Source: Cadophora sp. MPI-SDFR-AT-0126 (lineage: Eukaryota; Ascomycota; Leotiomycetes; Helotiales; Ploettnerulaceae). From it: a stretch of DNA of 64,000 nucleotides. Under the pieces are notes generated by a model that was not told the DNA's origin, made no database searches, and saw only the letters and a program-made list of their open reading frames with translations. The DNA lies in contig JAGMVK010000004.1 of assembly GCA_020747065.1 (NCBI GenBank), positions 3,190,939-3,254,938 of the forward strand. The letters run 5' to 3'. Shown here piece by piece: positions 48,439 through 60,496 of this stretch. A program made the translations under genes and the position numbers. Each line of letters starts with the position of its first letter. Position 1 is the stretch's first letter.

Positions 48439-51400
48439 TCATTTCTTGCCTCGTCCAAGCAATTTCTTAGACCACGACTTCAAGCTCTTTCCCGAGCCTT
48501 CTCCCTGGTCAGCGACCTTCTGGAGCTTCACGGCTTCCGCCGCGCTTCGCGGTTTCTGGAGCTTCTTCACCCCAAAAATCACCGCGCCGGTGGGCGGGAG
48601 GGACTCGGCAGCGATCTGAGCTGCTTTAGTCTGCGTGATGACCTTCTCTAGACTCTTCCGGCAGTAGGTGTCGCTTATGTGCGAACAGTCTTCAAGAATG
48701 TCCGCCGCGGAAGGGCACCAGAGCACTCGTCGAGTCAAGCGCATGCAGAGACCTCCGACCTTGCCTCGAGGCATTGCCTGCATGCATCTTATGCAGGCCG
48801 CCAACGTCATTCTGTTGCAGGGTGCCCGCGACCATTGCCGACACAGTTTTACAGACTCGGTGGGTTGGATCATTTCACCAAAGCCCCTGGCTGCCAGTAT
48901 GACAACGTCGTCGTCGTCAGCAAGAGCTTCCCATCCACACCCGGATAAGCTCAGGCTTTCCCTGCGTAGGTAGATTGTCATGGGGGACTCGATGAAGTCC
49001 TTAAACTCCCAAGCCCGTAGCTTGGGTGACGGAAGGGTCAATTGTGGCCGTTCCTCTCCTCTCCGTTGTTTCCGAACGAGCATGCAGCCCTGTAGATCTC
49101 TCCACAGCTGTTTGACGAGATCACGGAGGTACCACTCCTGGTCATCATCAAGCAACGTTCGGATCTTGACCTTGTAATTCTCTCTCAGAATCTTGGTGAC
49201 CTGGTCATCATCTTCCCAGATCGCCTTCACGTACGGCAATTGCACACTGGGCTCGTGTTTACGAATCCAGCAGTGTACCATGTGGAAAATCACACTTTGA
49301 GTGGGTAGCAGCCAGCCACGTTGCTCGCCGGCATCGTATAGGATCATCGACATGTGTTTCGTTATCCTGAGAATCTCGTCGTACGTGTCAATCTTCGGCG
49401 AAACCTCCATGCTGCGGGGGTATACGATGTCCATTGCTGCTTGAACCCCAAATATGCCTGCACCAGAAGTTCCCATCGTGATCGATTTGATCATAACTCC
49501 GGGTGTAGATTGGTCCTCATCGAGCTGTGACTCTTCCATGGCTTCGTAATTGTAGTTCTCTGTCCCTGAGTTAATTGCAACTTGCTTGCAATAACCAACA
49601 ATGGTTCTTGCAACTACCAACTGAGTCATGTCTTCAATTTTGAGCCATGACTCGGCTTGGGCCATGGTGCTTGCCGCAGCAAGGGGATCACCATCTGCAA
49701 TGAAGTGCCACTGAACACACAACGCCTGTGTTTCTTGCGTGGGTTTGAAATGTCTCTGGGACGTGGGGTAAAGTAGTCTTGTAGGCGCATAGAGTGCGAC
49801 ACCATCATCCCATCCAAGCTCAGCTGACACTTGAGAGAGTCGTAGCAGAGATTGAAACGGAAGTTCCAGTCCGACTTCGCCATTCCGCGTTGGGATGGGG
49901 AAATCCTTGGCAATAAGAGTCGGGCCCAGGAGAGCGTGCCAGCAAATGTCAGGTGTTCGTGAGACAGCAGTGTCTTTCCCGCATCGAAGCTCAAATTCGC
50001 CCTGGCCAGTCCACATGAATTCCACTTCCGAAAGGCTGAGTTGATCTGAAGTGTTTTTCCTGAATACACAAGCAAGCCACGCAAGTTGCTGAGCAAGATG
50101 GACAATCGTGGTCTTGGTTCCAACCAGGGACACCGCAATGTTCCAGTTCGATCCCGATCCTTCCGATGATAATTCGTTGACTGACAAAGACGTTTCCAAA
50201 GATTCTGGAAACAGATGAGCGAAGGGAAAAAGTATGGACAAGGAGGTACTGACCATATGGTCCACTTTCCAGCATTGACTGAATTGCTCCAACAGGACCA
50301 ATTGTTGCCGCCGGCCATAGCCACTGTACATAGGTACTACACGGGACGGCAAAGGCGTCGGAGGCGCTGCCACTTATGGTGAGAATTCGGTCAAGTGTTG
50401 GTTGTCCAGGAAGCTCAGTCTTCATGTACTCACGAAGATTCCACTGAACCTTGATGTTAACGGCATAGAGATTTTCCGATGGCCCATGGAGACCTTGGAA
50501 GACTTCTTGTTCCACGATCTCCATTGGAGTCTGCTCAACCAAATGCCTCAGACCTAGACGAAGATTTCCAAAAGGCCGCCCAGACACTAAAAACTCCTCC
50601 ACGAGAGCAAACACGACTGTTGGCAATTTGCTTTCGCCAGACGTAGGGAGAGAACTGTCATTGAAGGGGGAAGGTTGCGGTGTTTGGCTCTCTAGATAGT
50701 CCGGGAATAATACCTTGAATGTGCGGTACCAGGTCTGCATCACCGCTTCTCCAGATGCCTGAAAGGTCTCCTCGGCTTGCCAAGACACAAGATCTTCCGT
50801 CACTGAATCGACGACTTTGTCTTTGTATCTTGCTTGAAGCTTTTCCAAGATGTATGTAATCTTCCCAGTCAGCATCTTTGCGACAGTTTGGTGAGAAGTC
50901 ATTCCGTTTTCTCCAGACACAGTTTCGACAAGCTCTTGGCTATAATCGAAAAGCAGCAAATCAAAACCTTTCCAAAATGCAGGGCTAATTTTCCCCAACC
51001 CAGCGGCAGCAACAAACAGTGGTCCTAGAAGCGTCTCGCTGTCAATGAGCGAAACGAACTTATCTGCCACCTCGCCAGGTCCAGCCACATCAGGCTCCAT
51101 AATAGAAGTAGCCGAGGATTCCGCAATGGGTTCGGAACCGAATATTGAGGGTTCACTCCTCATTGAATCTGAAAGTATAGACGAAACATCGGAACTCTGG
51201 TCCATGGGAAATTTTCTAAGACCCTTAGTTGTTTTTCAGGGATGGGTAAATATTACACTTACCCGTATATTTGACTTGTGAAAGCTGCTAGAGCTCCTCC
51301 AACCAATTGCAGCTCCGTCAGTAATGGGTCTGAGGGCCCCTTTTGTGTCAAGGTCGAACTTTGCTGCAAACTGCTTTCAAGGCCACGGAAGCACCCTAGA

Positions 51401-53382
51401 ATACGTTTTCCTAATCTCAGAAGTTCTTCCTCATCAGGTGGTCCTAGACGCGTGGTCCCGACCAGCAAAATAGCTTCCTCTATTCCAAGAACAACGTCAT
51501 GAACTGTTGGGGAAGCACTAAGTAAGTCTTTCAACTACCTCTTAGATAAGCTAGATACGTACCAATGGGTGAAGCGACCTTGAGCTTGTAGTTGTCAGTT
51601 GACTTTTGAGTAGCCTGCCAGATGTTGTTGGCGAACTCAAGTAAGAGGCGAAAATCGTGAATCGTCTCCACCTCCACGCTTTGGCTTGGGTATTGTACTG
51701 CTCTTTCAAGTGATGCTTGGGATTGAGCAGGATTGCCGAGAACCTCTTCAGCTGTATCGACTTCCCTTTGCACTTTACCGTCGTATGGTGACTCGCCGGA
51801 CTCCAAAAATAAACGATAATTATCACGAACCGTCAAGTACACAGCCTTATACAAACTCCTTCGCGTGTCAACAATGCTCCGTCTCCCTTGAGTGCCTAGT
51901 TCGATGCACTTCTGGATGCTTCTGCTGTAGCTAAGCCCACTTTCTTCTTCAACAGATGGAAGCAGGCGTAGTATAATAAGGGCGGATTCGGCAGTAAGCT
52001 CACTGGATGTTTTAAGTTGCTCTACTTCCTCACCGAGGCTCAACTCCAGTAGTAGTCCTGCAAGCCTGACCATGCGGTGGCGGAGATCGTCGTCACTGCA
52101 TGGCTGTTCCGAGCTTGTTTCACCAGTATTGAAAGCGAGATATATTGTGACGGGGGAGACACAACCACCGCGGTTGACCAAAAAGATTTTGTCGTTGGTT
52201 GGGCCGTTCGATAACCAGGGCGTGTCAATCAAAGAGACAACCATGGCGGCGACTGTGGCTCCAAGTGCAAGTCGAGCCTGACGTGTCAGCCTGGTTTTTG
52301 CACCTCGTGCCATCAGATTTTTGAGTGGGATTATGCATGGGCCTTCGATAATGCACTCGGGGTCTTGAGATCCTACATTGGGCCTTTCTGAATGCCCAAG
52401 AAAAGCTTTGAGGTCGGAGAACGGAAGGCCCTTCACAGGAAGCATTTCAGACTCTGCGGCTCCAGTATCTGCAAATAGCGTTGTCGACTGTTCCTCGACT
52501 GGTGCTCCAAACCGGACTCGTGGCTTTCTAAGTGACGAATGATCTCCGGAGTCATTGGTATCGATTGCGGTAGAAGAGCTGAAGTCTACCCTGAGATCGA
52601 ACCATGTTTGTGACGGTCTAGAGCCTAGAAAATCCCATTCCTGACCAAGGTTGGGCAATAACACAACGCACTGTGACGATAGGGCAATTAGCCTATCACC
52701 AGTAGAACATTGGAATTGAAGGAATATCCTTTCTTGCGGTGCGCTTTCCGCATTTCCAAGTATTGGACGTAGAGCGACGGCATTCTGGCGAAAGCCATTC
52801 AAAGCTTTCCAGGTAGCTGTGTCCCGTTTATCCATGGGGTTTTTGGACACCCGAAATCGACAAATCTCTTCCAACATGTCGGCTAGTTTTTCGATGTCTA
52901 ATAATGTCGACTGGAAGCCTGATAAGGAGGCGGTGGCTCGGAGACTACGCCACCGACTACTATTGCTCAACCACTAGTATTGAGGTCAGTTATGCAAAAG
53001 TACACGGGGACAGTGGAGTTACCTTCTCGAGGTTAGCATTTAGCTTCCGCATCGAGGTCGAGAGCTCAGTAAAAATGTCGATGAACAGCACATAGTTGTT
53101 CCCCAAACCCTTGCGGACTTCATCTTCGTATCTTTGTTCCGTCCATGCTCCAGAGCCTGGATCTTCAAAAGCTTCTTCGGGAGCGCAATCCACTAGCAAG
53201 ACCTCCAGAATATTTCGAACACGTACCGAGACCATCTGTAAGCCTATTTGCAGGCGTCGATATTCGCCATCAGCACGCTGTGAAGATTTGGATAATTTAA
53301 ACCCTTCTCGATAGTGCTCAAGCGCAGTTATCAGCAGAGGAAATGCTCCCAGTACCGCTCCAGCGACTTCAACTCCGGACAT
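48439..53382 (-). CDS. 1,579-residue fusion: DUF7580-like N-terminus plus shared core
   Basis: Five exons join in phase: 53023-53382, 51563-52973, 51263-51503, 50254-51215, 48439-50204. Introns are 47-59 nt with GTAACT, GTACGT, GTAAGT and GTCAGT donors. The start MSGVEVAGAVLGAFPLLITA (53382) is typical of fungal DUF7580-type proteins; an upstream in-frame start exists but does not match. Residues up to about 590 resemble such a protein through LLEFANNIWQATQ; instead of stopping, the frame splices on into VHDVVLGIEEAILLVGTT. The C-terminal part matches the gene at 39-44 kb: SGSASDAFAVPCSTYVQWLWP, CWHALLGPTLIAKDFPI, GLELPF, RGWLLP, AARGFGEMIQP and GAVIFGVK. The tail is basic (SKKLLGRGKK). Intact; function unknown. 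The fusion reading rests on splice sites only. Confidence 0.75.
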
Positions 53383-53918
53383 CGTGGTCAAACGACTCTG
53401 ACTGCTGGCGGATTTCGCAATGCCTTGACGGACAAGCACCTCGCCGATAAGGCGCCAGGTTTCCAATAGAGTGTACCTGTGAAGCTCCACTGAACCTGGG
53501 TCGATGGTTTAGCAGTTGACAGTGCGGGTGGAGCACATTACCAGAGTCATACAGTATATGCCCCTCCCAAGTCTGCCAACACAGCAATAAAGTAGGGCGG
53601 TTAGATGTGAGGCTGCAGAGCTATGCCTAAACTAGGCTAGCGTTACTCATATCGAGCACATGACCAGTCAAATCATAAAACCGCCCAACTTTTCGAGTTG
53701 AGCGTTTTTAATTTATAATATTGCAACAATTGCTTCGGTGCACGATACCTGAGCTGTTGGCGAGTCTTTTTTATGTATTTCTTGCGAAATTTGCTTAGCA
53801 TTTCACAAAGTTGCGAAACCAGGTACGCAAAGCAGCGCTAGAAAGCCAATCCCGTCCTTCTCCCGTCGACTCCAACAAGCACTCCACCGCATCACCAAAC
53901 ACTCTTCCTCTTCCCCTC
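53383..53918. other. Promoter-side spacer
   Basis: Upstream of the fusion gene; AT-rich around 53680-53800. No coding feature seen. Confidence 0.4.
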
Positions 53919-54475
53919 TCACGCCTTCCCCTCCTCCCTACCCCCCATAACACTAAGCTCCTCCCTCTTCAGCCTCACCCCAAAAATCGTACTCCCCACC
54001 CTAACCTCCCCACTCCCCGCCCTAACCGCCTCCTCAAAATCCTCACTCATCCCCATACTACACTCCAACCCACCCTCTCCCCCCTCCCTTCTCACACTCA
54101 ACAACCCGCATCCCACTAACTCCCTCTTCAACCTATCCCTCTCCTCTCTCAAACACACAAAATCCTCATTCTCCTCCCCCTCCTTAGCAGCCTGGCTCCG
54201 CGCAATAGCTCCAATGGTCATGAGGCCGAGGAGGTGGAGGTGTGGACAGTTCTCGAGAATGTGTTTTGCTAGTTCGGCTGTTTCTGGACCGGGGGAAACG
54301 CCGGATTTGGAGGACTCGGAGGAGGTGTTGATTTGGATGTGGATGTTGACGGGGGTTGGGGCGGGTGGGGAGAGGGAGGCCCGCCCGAGGTTGAGGGCCG
54401 TGGCCTTTTTTGGAGTGTCGACGCTGGAGATTAGGTGGAGGGAGGGGACGGTGGAGGTAAGCGGTTTGCATTTAT
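53919..54475 (-). pseudogene. 5'-truncated PLP homeostasis protein (YggS/PROSC family)
   Basis: The frame from a clear acceptor site (CCCCCCTAG with a CTAAT branch point) reads NKCKPL-like DKCKPL, HLISSVDTPKKATALNLGR, VNIHIQINTSSESSKSGV, LHLLGLMTIGAIARS, EDFVCLREERDRL, LECSMGMSEDFEEAV and VRVGSTIFGVR, which is the C-terminal two thirds of a YggS-type protein. The first exon, which should carry the PLP-binding Lys and end in GGLQSN, is not found in the next ~1 kb upstream. The remaining part is GC-rich with no stop or RIP damage, so the truncation looks recent. Most likely a partial duplicate, with the complete gene elsewhere in the genome; a distant first exon is possible but unlikely. Confidence 0.75.
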
Positions 54476-55703
54476 CTAGGGGGGGTGAGAGATTAGTGGT
54501 TGTGAGGGGGAGAGAGGGTAAAGGGGATGTGTGTGTGCTCGGTGGGGGAAGAGGAAGAGGAAATGGAGAGGGAATGAAATATTCTGATTCAAATGCCGGT
54601 GAACTGAACGGTCTGGATGATGGCGCAATAGAGTTGAAATTGTGCGTGGTAGTAGCAAAATTCTTTTTGGGATTGGGCCGATAGGCACAAGAAAACAAAT
54701 TCAAGAGTTGCGAAGAGAGATCAACATATAAAGGAAGAATGGAGAGAATGTGGGTCTTTTCAGCCTGGTAGAGAAGAGAAAGTTAAGCTGTTTGCTTTGG
54801 AAAGCCCAATGGTCGATGAGCGACCCATCGTTAGAGGCAGTATGGACGAATGCAGGCGCTTCTCTTGTCACTTCTAACATGCTATCGACAGGAAGCTCGG
54901 ATGATACGAGAGGCGGACAAGTACTTCCCCTTGATTTTTGACTGCAGGAATGATTTAATACGCCCTTTCTCCCGATAAACAGAAGCAGCTCATTACTTAG
55001 ACTTGAATCATGGGAATTTCACCTTCGCTTAAAGCTCCGAGATTATAGGTCTTCCGGCTGAATAGTCCATATGCTCCGTAGACGCCGCTTCAAAGAAGAT
55101 GCCCCGGACCTAATTTTGGTGCTTGTAGTATTGTTCAAATCAGGCCAGTATGAACGTATATCATAAATTCCTTCACATTGTCTATAAACAATATAATATA
55201 TGCTTAGACCAATAAAGAATATCACTTAGACGGTAATAGGAAATATTCAAACCTCGCAAATCCAATAGCAAACATTATACTTCATATTTCATAGACGAAT
55301 CGCAATACTTCCGACTTGCATTTTTTTCACGTAACAAATTCACCTTATATTCAAATACGCGAAAGTTAAGAGATAAATGGATATATATAATAACTAAGCT
55401 AAGTAGTTTATTTATAATTTAAAAGTCGAATTAAGTTATTTCGATTTTATTTCTTATATAAACTACCCTATGAGACATAGGGAGTTTCTAAACAGTAATC
55501 TAAATTGGACTCACTCCAGTTCCCATTATCTCGACGCTGGTTGGTCCGCTTAACCGAGCACCCCTATCCTAGCCCCTGTCTCCAGACCACCTGTTAATAT
55601 ACGCGTCGACGTCGCGTGCAATACGTGCAGTCTGCGCGTACATAAAGGACGTCGACTTAGTAAATCATCTTTTAGTGCCTGGCAATTTTCTTCACGTAGA
55701 CTC
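54476..55703. other. Intergenic
   Basis: Contains no coding match, including none for the missing first exon of the YggS-type gene. GC-rich up to about 54960, then increasingly AT-rich to 55480. Confidence 0.45.
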
Positions 55704-58700
55704 TTGCGGCCGAACATTAGCCTTCAAGACGTTTCCTCTCTAGAGATGGCTTCCCGGCCTAATCTTCCAGCGGAGCTCCTTACACTTGAACCGCGCTGGT
55801 CTATACTTATCTGCACCGGCTGCAAGTATGCTCTTGTGCCTAGAGCGGTAGTGGCTCATCTGCGCTTCCACTACAGCGATATCATCACGAGCGCCTAAGC
55901 TAAGAGCTATGCAGATACGTGGAAGACAGTGTCCCTTCAGTCGCCGAAGCTGGTCCAGTAGCAGCACATCCCCTCAACGACACCGCCGATCCTGTATCTC
56001 GGTCTGTATAGTGATGGCATTAGCTGCCGCCTCTGTTCCGACTAGCAGGCTTACGTCTGCCGAACACGGGAGGGAATGCAGCGGCACCTCCGCACGGAGC
56101 ACAACTGGCGAAGCCCTCAAAGAAAAGGCCGCCGGTCAGTGGCAGCCAAGCTGGCCGAGACTGCGTATCCACGTGTTATCACCTCTCCGGTAACGTCTAA
56201 CCCCTGCTTTCCGCCCACCCCTACATTCCGCCTACCCTGCTAATTCCGTCACTTGATTTTCAATACTCAATAACTCTATTTTGCGTTAACCTCTATATAT
56301 GATATTGTAGAATCTGAATTTCTATTTGATTCTGATTCTATAGGTCTAATTTGACGCTTTCCAGCTGCAATTTAAGCCTTCTTAATTGCATGTGTTATTG
56401 CAAATCGGGAATTTGGACTAGTTAGGACTTTCCTCTTTTTCCTTAGCTATACTTGCTCTAATCTCTCTTCTAATTTTTTGACCCTTATATTTGCCTTTCC
56501 TAATTCGTAGTCTTTTTTGTCCATTCCTTTTATAACCTTCCTGAAGAGTAAACGCTTAACTGGAAGTTGGTCATGTGACCCGCTAGCTAAGGTCCGAATC
56601 TGTACGTACATCTCTTTTCGGTTCTTTGGAGTATACAACTTAATTGAAGTATCGGAAACCTCTAGAGGTAGTACTAGTATCTCTTGAGCCTTTGCAAAAA
56701 ACGGAATTGTTGATTTATTACTATTTTCCAATAGTAAAGGGCTTATTAAAGGCTTCGCCATAGAGACCGGCTATAGACCTGTAGTCCTCTACCTAGCCTT
56801 AATATTAGAAGAAGTAAAACTTTTTAAGTGTGCCTTTTAGTAACAGATAAGGAAATTGCGCTTACTAATTAGTGTAGAATTGATTATTGAACTTAATTTT
56901 TAAAGCTCTTTCCGGTAGGTACGCTTTAATGGAGAGAAAACTATTAAATTTAAAGGTTGTAAGACGTGTGACGTATATGCAGGTAAGAAAAGAAGGTATA
57001 TATTATGCTTAAGGCACCTCTAAAGGAAATCCGTAGTCTCATAGCTTCCGTGGCCGTCTAAAATAAGGAGTCTTGCAGAATAGTCACGTAGTTAGGTCTG
57101 CGGGATAAAGACCTTTTCCAGCTATTCCAAAGCTGTCTGGTTAGTTGTCCACTTATTATCAGTGGCTGTAAAGTACCATTAATTGAATATATCTAATTGA
57201 GATAGAAACCACTATTATTAGACTAATTTTCCCTTATAAATTACCGCCGGAAACGTGGAGAGGCTAGTTGCGGATATGCACTCAATAATTGATATCTAGG
57301 TACGTGAACCTAGCTGTTTTCCTTAAACCTTGCGTTTCTTAGCACTCCCTACGACATAGCTATTAAGATCATAGCCTTCCATAACACCAGTCTCGTCCAT
57401 ATTTCATCGTTAGGAGGCTGGAATAGCCTTAATTACCGGAATCTCTAATTTTTGGAACTACGGCTTAATAACTTCAGAGCAAGTACAATTGATACGTACA
57501 GAATCAACGTATATCTGCCTCTTAGTCTTAATAATAGGATTACGTGCTAAAAACCGCGTTATCCAGTATTTTCCAAGTGATCGGTGGTCTCCTTGAATAA
57601 CTAAAAGCCTCTCTCTAAAAACCCGTATCTGCGCGTGAGTAACTCCATGGCCAAGAGACTCTTGAGTTAAAATCCAATTAGTTAATCAATCTTCGACTAC
57701 TATAAGTAGCCTTTGCAAGTGCTTAGCGGCCTCCTGATGTAATTATGTCGTTATATTCCGACCACGAAGGGTAGACCTTGGAATACCCTACTCCAAGTAT
57801 ACCTTTCGCAAGGACTTGCTATTTGCGATTTTCTCAATAGTACATATAACGTTATGTTTAGTATATTAAGGTTTCATAATAAGATTAATCTATATTCCAA
57901 ATTTCAAGAAAATCAATTAGAGAATAAAATATTAAATAATTATTGAAGTTAGGTGGTATAAGAAGCGGTGAGGTTAAGCGAGGTGGGCGGAATGTAGGGG
58001 TGGGCGGAAAGCAGGGGTTAGACGTTATACTGCCAGACGTTCTATCAGCAGAGCGAATTTATTAGATTCTTCCAGGTTATATCTCCTAGTATTGCCGCCG
58101 CTGCTCCCACTGTTGAGCGGGAGCAGAGCAGCGACGTAGCCGTGCCCGAGCCTACTACAAGTTTACAAGAGTTGGTTATGCTATAGCTTAACTAAAAGCT
58201 TCAATCCGCGCGTGAGAGGGCGCAAGCAGGTGGCTTAAGTATATGGTGCGCTACCTAGGTCGACTCCTGGCTAGATAAGACGCTCTGGGAATAATATCTC
58301 CGCGGCCAGGACTTGGCTAAAGCTGCTCGGCTGATCAACCTACCCCTCGAGCGAGCTGAGGACCGCCGGCTCGGCCTTCTCCTTGCCTCCTTCGACCGGT
58401 TGATTGAGCAGACGAGGACATCTATTATTGAAGGGGAGGTTAACGTCTTTGATCTGCATCGCGTTAACAACTTCGTCTCCCGCTATGGCAAAGTGGAGGT
58501 GGTCTTGTCTAAGCAGCAGAGGCGTGCTATGATGCGGCCGCTGCTGTCTAGACTGCAGGAAGGCACGTATAAGAGGTATAAGGACACCTGGAAGCGTCTG
58601 CTCTGCTTCGTCTACCGTCTCGTCTACCAGAAGCAGCAGCCGGCTTTGCACTATAAATTAACTGATGCGCAGTTAGCAGCCCTAGAACAATGGCTGCGAG

Positions 58701-60496
58701 CTGCAGAGGCGTTGGATAGTAGTGAGCTGACGCTAGCCTCGGACTGTCGTGATAGCTCCCTGGAGTCGCTTCAAGTAGAGTTAGACCAGGCCTATCTGCG
58801 CTTTTGCATTGCACTACTGGACCATCGCCTCATGGGACCGATCGATGATAGTCTCATCGTCGGCTTTCTTGCAGTGCAGGGTATCGAGGTAAAGAAGAAT
58901 GGTTTCTACGAGGCGGCGTGTTATACGACCCACCTCTCAGCTTTGGTTAAGATGGCTCAACTGCTCGTGCTACGGCAAGCGATTGCAGCAAAAATGGCCG
59001 GGGAGTGCGAGCACCCTGCGTAGGCGCTTGAGGAGATGCAGGAGCGCTTTATGGTTTATAATACACGGTCGCCAATGAACTGGATCCAGAAGCTCCGGAC
59101 TTATGGAAAGAGGATTATAGATACCACTACCGGGCTCGGGCATATTGTCTGGTCTGAGGACGCAGAGGAGCTCAGCTACAAAGGACTCCAGCTGAGTATG
59201 ACAGGGCTCAAAGGCTTTGTATCACAGCAGGTGGAGACCGCAGAGGCATAACTGCGTAGCTTACTTCGCATGCATCTCAAGAAAGGTGCGACACTACTTC
59301 TCCCTGAATTGGACTTAGTGAGCCTTAAGGATAATCCCGCTGTGAAGACGCCGGGCTGGAGCTTCCTCCGCGATCCTCGGAATGCTGCCCTATAAGGCCA
59401 CGAGCACTGGCTGCTCTATCGCATCGCAGAGACAGTCGAGCTACAGAAGGAGTTCTTTACCGAGCTCTAATCACTCACGTAGAGGCGGCCTGTAGCAGAG
59501 CGGTACCTCAAGCAGGTCGATGCCTTCCTCGAGCGCCTCCTTTTAATTGCACATATCGTCTCCGGCCAACCGGCACGGGGCAGCGAGCTCGTGAGCCTAC
59601 AGCACTGTAATACAACAACAATCGACAGCCTACGTCGGAACGTCTTTCTTGAAAATGGCCTAATCAGCTTTATGACCTTCTACTACAAAGGCTCTAGCGT
59701 CAAAGGCAATGTCAACATCATCCACCGCTACCTCCCAGCGGATGTGAGCAGACTTGTTGTCTACTACCTATGGCTCGTCCTCCCGTTCGCTAATCAGCTG
59801 CGGCTACTAGCCCTGGACCAACCGGCGGTAGTTGCATCCTCGCCGTTCCTTTGGGCGCAGCCGAACGGGGATGCAAGCCAGTCCCAGCAGAAGCCATGGC
59901 CGAGCAGCCGGCTGAGCCACATGCTCAAGCAGGAGTTCCAGACACACCTGCACACTCAAGCCAACATCCAGATGTGGCGTCATGCTGCGATTGCTATCTT
60001 GCGGCGGCACCTAAGGCAGGCTAAGTTCCGGAAGGACTTTGATGTTGGGGCTGGGCCTATTGCAACATGGAACGATGCACAGGCATGCCACGCAGCCGAT
60101 CTAGCCGCCTCAGTCTATGCTCGCAGTATCGAGGAGGCACCTGGGCATACCGAGCAAGCGCGGGCTGAGTACCGACAGATCAGCCGCGAGTGGCATGGGT
60201 GGCTTGGTGTGGGACCAGTTCCTACGCATCCTCTTCCTGAATTCGGGAGAGGCTTTCTTGGTATGAAGCCTGGAGCTAAGCCCGCTACAACATGGCTTGA
60301 CGCCCAGGCCGGGCACACCACTGATACAGCTGAACGGATCTACGCTCGTATTGGTAGCTCTGATTTGTCTTTAAAACGAAAAGCGCTTTCCGATGTATCC
60401 GAAAACCAGTCAGTAAAAAAGGCTGTGTTCAGAATAGAAGATAAACCAGAAAATCCGGAAGGTGTTATTAGAGGGTTCTTGGAATCGAGGGACTGA
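55704..60496 (+). pseudogene. OrsD/recombinase-like pseudogene, copy E, split by Fot1
   Basis: Part one (55704-56190) holds the OrsD fingers: CTGCKYALVPRAVVAHLRFHY (last ligand His now Tyr) and CRLCSD-stop-QAYVCRTREGMQRHLRTEH. Part two (58028-60496) stays in one frame: CQTFYQQSEFIRFFQ, LQEGTYKRYKDTWKRL, SFLRDPRNAAL, then the recombinase-like core with SGQPARGSELVSLQHCN (Arg), TFYYKGSSVKG (Lys), MWRHAAIAILRRHL (H-x-x-R) and VYARS (candidate Tyr). A second copy of the last segment follows, TTWLDAQAGHTTDTAERIYAR. Stops (for example 55896, 58192, 58249, 59021, 59249, 59395) are TAG/TAA at Gln-like positions. No helicase; ends at TGA 60494. The best-preserved recombinase-like copy in the window. 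Confidence 0.8.
56191..58027 (-). mobile_element. pogo/Fot1 (Tc1-mariner) DNA transposon, RIP-damaged
   Basis: The 1,833-bp element (56193-58025) has perfect ~40-bp inverted termini starting ACGTCTAACCCCTGCTTTCC and is flanked by TA, the target duplication of this superfamily. Its transposase lies on the minus strand. Readable blocks in order: WMDETGVMEGYD-like DETG motif, VVGSAKKRKV, SIIECISAT, LILDGHGSYETTDFL (second Asp block), LLFLPAYTSHVLQPLNL (third block), then an intact-looking C-terminal frame 56447-56761 starting MAKPLISPLLLENSNK. Stops interrupt all but the end, so it is dead. It sits inside OrsD copy E. Confidence 0.85.

Noticed and set aside
52040..52281. Antisense open frames inside the giant minus-strand genes
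   Set aside because: They are shadows of GC-rich coding sequence without independent features.
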